Shown in pieces: positions 58,710 to 64,000 of a DNA stretch of 64,000 nucleotides; the first letter of the stretch is position 1; each line of letters opens with the position of its first letter. Source of the DNA: Limosilactobacillus equigenerosi DSM 18793 = JCM 14505 (GTDB taxonomy: Bacteria; Bacillota; Bacilli; Lactobacillales; Lactobacillaceae); the NCBI RefSeq assembly GCF_001311375.1, contig NZ_BBAS01000001.1, positions 62,001 to 126,000 of the forward strand. Direction: 5' to 3'. A program made the position numbers and the translations under genes. The notes under the pieces were generated by a model. That model was not told the DNA's origin. It did no database searches and saw only the letters and a program-made list of their open reading frames with translations.

Positions 58710-58902
58710 TTTATCCTCGCTTCGTACTTATATATATAAATTATGATTAGTATACTAAATTCTAGTTGTTTAGGCGAATTTCCCGGGAAATAACCGCCAA
58801 AACCACTGACGGAGAAGTGGCGGGTGACTGGCGGAAAGCTGGCGTGGCATTTTGAGTCGTTCGCCGTATAATTAAGACAAAGTTAAGTAAGGAGGCACTA
58901 CC

Positions 58903-59403
58903 ATGAGTGACAACAAAATCAAGACTTTTCGGAAACAACAAAATCTTTCACAAGAACAACTCGCCGAAAAAGCCCAAGTTTCCCTTCGCACCATTCAACG
59001 CTTAGAAGCCGGCGAAGAAACTAACACCACGACCTTAAACTTAGTCGCGGGGGCATTAGGCGTTGAAGTTAGTGACCTTGCTTCCCACGATGATTCTGAA
59101 CAACATCAAGCTAAATTAGCGGACGCTGACGAACAGCTGCAACTCCAACTCCATGATCGCCATGATGAGTACAAAATGTATCGAACTTTCTATACCGTGG
59201 GCTACATCATCGTCATGTTTGCATGGGGCGCTTGTTTACCGCTCGTCCATAATGAAATTGCTAAATCCATTATGGGAGTCTTTTGGATTGGTGGTTGGAT
59301 TATTTTTGGTGCCGGTCGCCGTTGGTTAACCTTATATAAACTCAATCCTAAATTAGATCAAAAATACCCCCTCACCGTTAATCGCCTTGATAAAAATAAA
59401 TAA
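58903..59403 (+). CDS. Xre-family regulator with two C-terminal membrane helices
   Basis: 166 residues. HTH in residues 5-55 (NLSQEQLAEKAQVSLRTIQRLEAG), charged linker, then helices YTVGYIIVMFAWGACLPLV and SIMGVFWIGGWIIFGA. Such membrane-anchored HTH proteins (with 2TM domain) occur in Firmicutes; role unknown. AAGGAGG before the ATG and TATAAT at 58868-58873. Confidence 0.85.
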   Translation: MSDNKIKTFRKQQNLSQEQLAEKAQVSLRTIQRLEAGEETNTTTLNLVAGALGVEVSDLASHDDSEQHQAKLADADEQLQLQLHDRHDEYKMYRTFYTVGYIIVMFAWGACLPLVHNEIAKSIMGVFWIGGWIIFGAGRRWLTLYKLNPKLDQKYPLTVNRLDKNK

Positions 59404-59405
59404 TT

Positions 59406-59437
59406 TAACCCTGCGTCTAACTTCCGGCGCAGGGTTT
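59406..59437. terminator. hairpin terminator after the Xre gene
   Basis: AACCCTGCG / CGCAGGGTT hairpin between convergent genes. Confidence 0.8.
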
Positions 59438-59459
59438 ATTAATTACTGATTGTACTTAA

Positions 59460-60859
59460 TTACATCTCGGTAAACGTAATTAAATGACAGTTAACTTGTT
59501 TGGCTAATTGCTGACATTGCTCCGTAAAGCCATGTTTAGCAAATAAATAGAAGTGTTTTTGCGGGTACGAAAACAACCGACTCCGTTCAATTAATTTTTC
59601 TAAAACTGACACTGGCACTAATTCATTACGCCACTTACATTCACCAAAATAACCATTTAATGCCGCTTCATCAAAACCAACAATGTCCATTTCCACTGCC
59701 TCACGTTTTTTTGGCATCCGTCCCCCACCAATTACCTAATTCGATAAATGGGGTTGGTACTACTTCGGGTTGATATATGTGGTCCCACAAGTAATTCTGC
59801 GATAATTTTTCAAATTCTGGACCCATAAAGTGAGGTAGCAATTGCATAATTTGATCCAAGACGGGTTCAATTAGTCCTCGTTCAATCTGACTAACTCGTC
59901 TTCCCACAAAGGTATACCAAAATCGAAACATTCCATCGTTAATAACATACACTGATTTCCGGCTGCGTGCCTTCCCCAATTCCGTCACCGGAACTTTTTT
60001 CGCAATAATTCCTAAATCAATTAAATTATCCAAGTACTTACTTAAGCCCCCACTAGCAATCCCGGTTTTCGTTGCGATTTCTCCTTGGCGACTTGCTCCA
60101 GCTGCGATAGCTGAAATAATTGAATTGTAATTAGCTGGTTCCCGCAGTTCTTGATTTAAAAGACTGCTTGGTTCCGCAAATAAAATCGCATTGGGATTTA
60201 AGTAATTATCAGCAATATTATCCCGAATCCCTTTATTAGCTGACATCAACGATAAGTACATCGGAATGCCACCCGTAATTGCATTCAAGATAAAGACATC
60301 CTCCGCCGGCAAACTAGGAAAGTAGGCTTGGGCCTCAGCAAACGAAAATGGTTGCAGCTTAATTTGAGCCGTCCGGCGTCCATACAGCGGGCTTTGGTAC
60401 CCTAAGACTTGATTTTCCATAAACGACATCGAACTACCGCACAAAATAATAAATAAATTGGTTTGCTTAAAATATAGATCAATATACGATTGCAACATTG
60501 AGCTAATTGGCGGGTAAGCCTGTGCCAGATACGGAAATTCATCAATTACTAATACTACTTTTTCCCGTTGTGAAATCCGAACTAATTTTTTTAAAGGCTT
60601 GCTCGAAATTAGCAAAACTTGGCGCATCTAAACCATCATCATCCCGATAATTATTAATAGCATCTGAAAAACGTTCTAAATTTTCTGTCGCACTTTCCTC
60701 TAATCCCGTGAAATAAATTGTCGCTTTATCTTTAACAAACTCATTAATCAGTGAGGTCTTCCCAATCCGTCGGCGTCCATAAACAATCGCACACTGGAAT
60801 TGGTCAGCTTGGTATAAATCATTTAAAACTTGTAATTCTTTTTTTCGACCAATAAACAT
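59460..60859 (-). CDS. AAA ATPase with DUF234 nuclease-like C terminus, two frameshifts
   Basis: 465 residues after correction, read across three frames. N-terminal MFIGRKKELQVLNDL and Walker A GRRRIGKTSLI; Walker B VVLVIDEFPYL; a winged helix around 290-350; C-terminal DIVGFDEAALNGYFGECKWRNE with the D...ExK pattern of a PD-(D/E)XK fold. Extra bases in seven-base runs at 60586-60592 and 59706-59712. Family abundant in archaea and patchy in bacteria; proposed roles include defence or mobile-element control, unproven. Monocistronic with GGAGGTG ribosome site. Confidence 0.88.
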
Positions 60860-61073
60860 CTGTGGTCACCTCCTCCCTAAATTATATTTAACTATTTCGC
60901 ATTTTACAACCTTACGATATTGTAACTTATGATATTGCAGAACGTACGGTTGCTATTTGCAGAAAAATTAACAATCCGAGGCATTAAACATCAAATCATA
61001 GCCCTGCAAACTAATTCATTGCCGAGCTAGGATTTTTAATTTTACAAACTCAACCTTAAAAAAAGCTGAAAAT

Positions 61074-61457
61074 CTATTTGGATGCCTTTATTTTTTTATT
61101 AATTTCACTCACTACTCGTTTTTGTTCCAAAACAATGATTACCCAAATCACAACATAAATCAGAAGGAACAAACAGATTGATTGCCAATTAACCGGCCAA
61201 CTATTAATTACTACCATGATTAAAAACAAACTAAATGTTCCTAATAAATGAATCCCCATGGAAATCATTAATGGTAAATCAGATTTTAAAATCATTGATA
61301 AAATCCCTATCAACCCTGATATCACAAATACTGAACCGACCCCAGTTACGGTTGGAGCTACCCCCGGATATAAAAACGTTAATATCAACAAGTAACTACT
61401 AGCCCCAAAGCCAATTCCAGTCACTATATACTCCAATACTTTACTAATCCACTTCAT
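61074..61457 (-). CDS. DUF3021 family membrane protein
   Basis: 127 residues, four membrane helices, basic C-terminal tail. DUF3021 genes typically pair with a LytTR regulator gene, as here (stop of one and start of the other nearly overlap), and are thought to modulate it. Confidence 0.85.
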   Translation of the reverse strand: MKWISKVLEYIVTGIGFGASSYLLILTFLYPGVAPTVTGVGSVFVISGLIGILSMILKSDLPLMISMGIHLLGTFSLFLIMVVINSWPVNWQSICLFLLIYVVIWVIIVLEQKRVVSEINKKIKASK

Positions 61458-61458
61458 T

Positions 61459-61908
61459 TTAAAGCCCTAGTTTCCTTTCTAAATTCACCAAATATCGTCT
61501 TGAAATATCCGATCGTAAATTAACGGCTAGCATCGCCACCATATTGCCCGCAAAGCCACTTTCAATCGACTCCAAATAATTCAAATTAATAATCGAATGC
61601 CGAGAGACTTGGACAAAATCTTCGCTTAAATTTTCTAATACTTGGTATAACCGGCCATTAGCTTTCACCACCTGCTGCGTCGTGTAATACATTAAAACAT
61701 TTCCTTGAACTTCAACTTTAACTAACTGATCAACTTTAATCGTAATAATCCGCTCAAGCGTCTTAACCGGAATTATACGTTGTTCCTGTGGTTTAAAATT
61801 ACTAATATAATCAATTAATTTATCAATCGTATCAGTTTGGGTGGCCGCTTTAATTTCGATTTCGATTTCATCGTCTACTGATCCATTTGGTTGAAAGGTA
61901 ATTTTCAA
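61459..61908 (-). CDS. LytTR-type DNA-binding regulator
   Basis: 149 residues. C-terminal LytTR domain (about 45-149) with VLMYYTTQQVVKANGRLYQVLENL and FVQVSRHSIINLNYLESIE. No receiver domain. TTG start at 61908, 10 bases after AGGAG inside the permease end; no ATG nearby. Likely regulates the ABC genes in front of it. Confidence 0.87.
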   Translation of the reverse strand: MKITFQPNGSVDDEIEIEIKAATQTDTIDKLIDYISNFKPQEQRIIPVKTLERIITIKVDQLVKVEVQGNVLMYYTTQQVVKANGRLYQVLENLSEDFVQVSRHSIINLNYLESIESGFAGNMVAMLAVNLRSDISRRYLVNLERKLGL

Positions 61909-61911
61909 TTT

Positions 61912-62769
61912 TTAAACGCTCCTTCTCCGGTTAAACAGCCATGACATGATAACAATAATAATTATTAAAATTAACATCATCCCCAGCATAATATAAAGAT
62001 CATCAATCCGTTTTAATTGATAACCGTTAATTTTAAAGTAGATTCCCAAGTAATCAATCATTTGGTATCTAAGTTTAGCTGATAAATCATGCTGACTGAC
62101 TTGATTAAGCAACAAACTCCGTAACGCTGCTGCTTCATAACTACTTGGCACTAATTTTACCAAAGCTTGTGTATGGGATGTCAACGCTCCATATGGTAAA
62201 TAAGTGGCAACATCAAAACCCGCAATTGCCCCAATAATGGATGATAACCGACTAAACGTCGTTGATGAATGAATAAACAAAATAATAATGAGGTTTAATA
62301 AAGTAGCAACTAACGAACCAAGCCCCATATATCCTAACGACGGCCAAATCACTCCCGTAGGAATCAAAATTCGATCAACCAGTTTGAAATACCCCATCAT
62401 TACCAATAGCGTAATAACTTGCATCATAAAACTAATTAGCGTCCCTGATAATACATACGCTAAATTTTGCTTAACTACGGATACATCGGTCAAACTCAAA
62501 TCATCAATCGTCCGGGATTCTCGATCTTTAACTAATTGTCCTAACGCTTGAAAAGAAGTTGTAATGCCAGCAATACTGACAATTCCCGCCGTCATCCACA
62601 AATCTAGTAATTCCTTAATATTAGAAATCAATTTCCAATTAGCTTCCAAATTCGATTGTAAAAAACCAATAAAGATAACAAAGGAAATTAACGCGCCTAA
62701 ACAAGACATTACCACCCCAGCTCGATTCGAAAAATAAATTTTAATATTTCGTTGGACTAATGCCACCAT
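61912..62769 (-). CDS. ABC-2 type transporter permease
   Basis: 285 residues, six membrane helices, MVALVQRNIKIYFSNRAGVV start. C-terminal basic end. ATG overlaps the stop of the ATPase gene. Substrate unknown; efflux expected. Confidence 0.88.
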   Translation of the reverse strand: MVALVQRNIKIYFSNRAGVVMSCLGALISFVIFIGFLQSNLEANWKLISNIKELLDLWMTAGIVSIAGITTSFQALGQLVKDRESRTIDDLSLTDVSVVKQNLAYVLSGTLISFMMQVITLLVMMGYFKLVDRILIPTGVIWPSLGYMGLGSLVATLLNLIIILFIHSSTTFSRLSSIIGAIAGFDVATYLPYGALTSHTQALVKLVPSSYEAAALRSLLLNQVSQHDLSAKLRYQMIDYLGIYFKINGYQLKRIDDLYIMLGMMLILIIIIVIMSWLFNRRRSV

Positions 62770-63624
62770 TATTGCAACTCCTTTCCTGTTACTGCAATGA
62801 ATGCATCATCAATTGATCCCTGGCGATATTCAAACTCAATAATGTCCGTCTGAAATTCCTGCAATAACTTTAAAACTGCTTGCGTTGATAATGAACTTAC
62901 TTCCACCTTTCCGGCATTAATTACTTTAGCTTGATAATTATTCAATAACTTTTCTGGGTTCGCCATTGCAATTGTTAATTTCGAAGGGGCATATTGCTGC
63001 TTAATTTCACTCGCTGACCCTTTAACTAACAGCTGACCATTTTCAAGAATATACATTTGATCTGCATTGGCAGCTTCTTCAAGATAATGCGTTGTCAAAA
63101 AAATCGTTAAACCATACGCTGTTTGTAATTGTTGCAATAAATTCCAAATGGCTAATCTAGTTTGCAAATCCAGTCCAGTGGTCGGTTCATCTAAAAATAA
63201 TAAATCTGGTTTATCAATCAGAGCCCGTACAATATCAACTCGTCTTTTTTTGACCACCCGACAACATTCCATATTTCTGAGATAAAAACTTTTTCACCCC
63301 AATCACCTCAATCAATTGCGCCAACCATTCTTTAGAGGCGTGTTTATATAATCGTAAGCGTAAATTTAAATTATCACTAACGGTTAAGCTATCATCTAAA
63401 ACACTAGTTTGAAACACGACCCCCATTTTTAAATTTTGGGCATACGTAATCCTCCCCTCTGTTGGGGCTAATAATCCCATTAAAATATTTATCGTGGTCG
63501 ATTTTCCCGCTCCATTAGTACCTAAATAAGCAACTAATTGTCCTTGATCAATATTTAAATTAACATTCTTTAAAACCGTTTTTTTACCGTAACGTTTCGT
63601 TAAATTTCTTGCTTCAATCAACAT
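62769..63624 (-). CDS. ABC transporter ATP-binding protein (CcmA/DrrA type), frameshifted
   Basis: 284 residues after correction. Walker A GTNGAGKST, signature LSGGQKRRVDIVRALI (restored by removing one base from the seven-base run at 63244-63250), Walker B LLFLDEPTTGLD, switch HYLEEA. C-terminal domain typical of ABC-2 exporters. First gene of the ATPase-permease-LytTR-DUF3021 cassette. Confidence 0.92.
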
Positions 63625-64000
63625 TTCAAGTTAATTTCCTTTCTTGTCTATGTTGATAGCATACAAATTTAACCATCATCCGTATCGCGTAACTTGATAA
63701 CTGGTTTAGGTATTGACATAAAAGGTATTAATTCATACATCAATTTGAATTTCAAATCGATAAAAATTAATTTGACCATGTCATTAATTAAAAATCCACC
63801 ACTTAGAATATTAAAATTCTGAATGGTGGATCTCATTTTAAATCTAATCTATAAAAACTACCAAAAACTGCTATTATTTTGTTGAATCCAATAATTACCT
63901 TAACGCCAATTACCCAAACATCTTATAAATTATGTTTAAAAAAAATTAACCGTATCGAACCATGAACGATAGGCATCTTGCATTACGCTTACTTTATTTC
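63625..64000. other. 376-base end stretch without a confident gene
   Basis: Contains the promoter region of the ABC cassette and a hairpin at 63791-63832. On the minus strand 63936-63998 an open frame entering from the window edge reads KVSVMQDAYRSWFDTVNFF and stops; it could be the C terminus of a gene outside the window, but it is too short to assign. Confidence 0.4.
63791..63832. terminator. bidirectional hairpin terminator
   Basis: AAAATCCACC(ACT)(T)AGAAT / ATTCTGAATGGTGGAT pairing with A-rich and T-rich flanks. Probably ends a minus-strand gene that enters from the right edge. Confidence 0.7.

Overview
The window is a chromosomal piece of a low-to-mid GC Firmicute of the order Lactobacillales, most likely family Lactobacillaceae. 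The evidence is the complete FabT-headed fab/acc operon, the sigH-rpmG-secE-nusG-rplK-rplA block, class Ib nrdHEF with NrdR boxes, a PTS-Man operon with DUF956, a deoxynucleoside kinase beside a nucleoside deoxyribosyltransferase, small SRP RNA, a T-box leader and strong GGAGG ribosome sites. I cannot name the species. There is no IS element, prophage or CRISPR array.

Layout. 0-2.7 kb: end of an ABC-F gene, then bioY-birA under a BirA operator. 2.7-12.6 kb: fabZ-fabT-fabH-acpP-fabD-fabG-fabF-accB-fabZ-accC-accD-accA-fabI on the minus strand; biotin uptake and ligation next door supply AccB. 12.6-23.1 kb: tsaB-rimI-tsaD, galE, an acyl-ACP thioesterase, dnaX-ebfC-recR-tmk-holB-yabA-rsmI, SRP RNA and tadA. 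23.2-26.8 kb: nrdHEF. 26.8-35 kb: ribosomal protein and transcription genes, with DUF554, a serine/threonine-type permease and a ClC channel lying between rplKA and rplJL. 35-41.8 kb: LexA-box Y-family polymerase plus YolD, two tRNAs, mannose PTS and manA. 41.8-55.2 kb: asnB with an Asn T-box, nucleoside salvage genes (hydrolase, NrdR-box dNK-ntd), an efflux-type ABC pair, a YeiH transporter and threonine synthesis (hom-thrB / thrC). Three convergent gene junctions here carry a family of long structured repeats. 55.2-64 kb: accessory genes: an HTH-TPR regulator, a small oxidoreductase, Tag glycosylase, an AAA/DUF234 ATPase, and a LytTR-DUF3021-ABC cassette.

Two items stand out. First, a 22-codon leader peptide with six consecutive serine codons (29209-29277) precedes the SteT-like permease and is followed by mutually exclusive antiterminator and terminator hairpins: a textbook layout for ribosome-mediated attenuation by serine supply. 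Second, six copies of a modular 100-130 bp hairpin repeat (types A, B, C) sit in pairs A-B, A-C and B-C at three convergent junctions, with constant end boxes, variable stems and compensatory base changes.

Caution on gene integrity. About 45 frameshifts interrupt otherwise perfect genes, including essential ones (rplA, dnaX, nrdE, accC, accD, tmk). Most are one extra base in an A/T run of seven or eight; the rest are mostly one missing base next to a G/C or short run. I treat them as sequencing or assembly errors and give frameshift-corrected spans. Protein lengths quoted for these genes are after correction.
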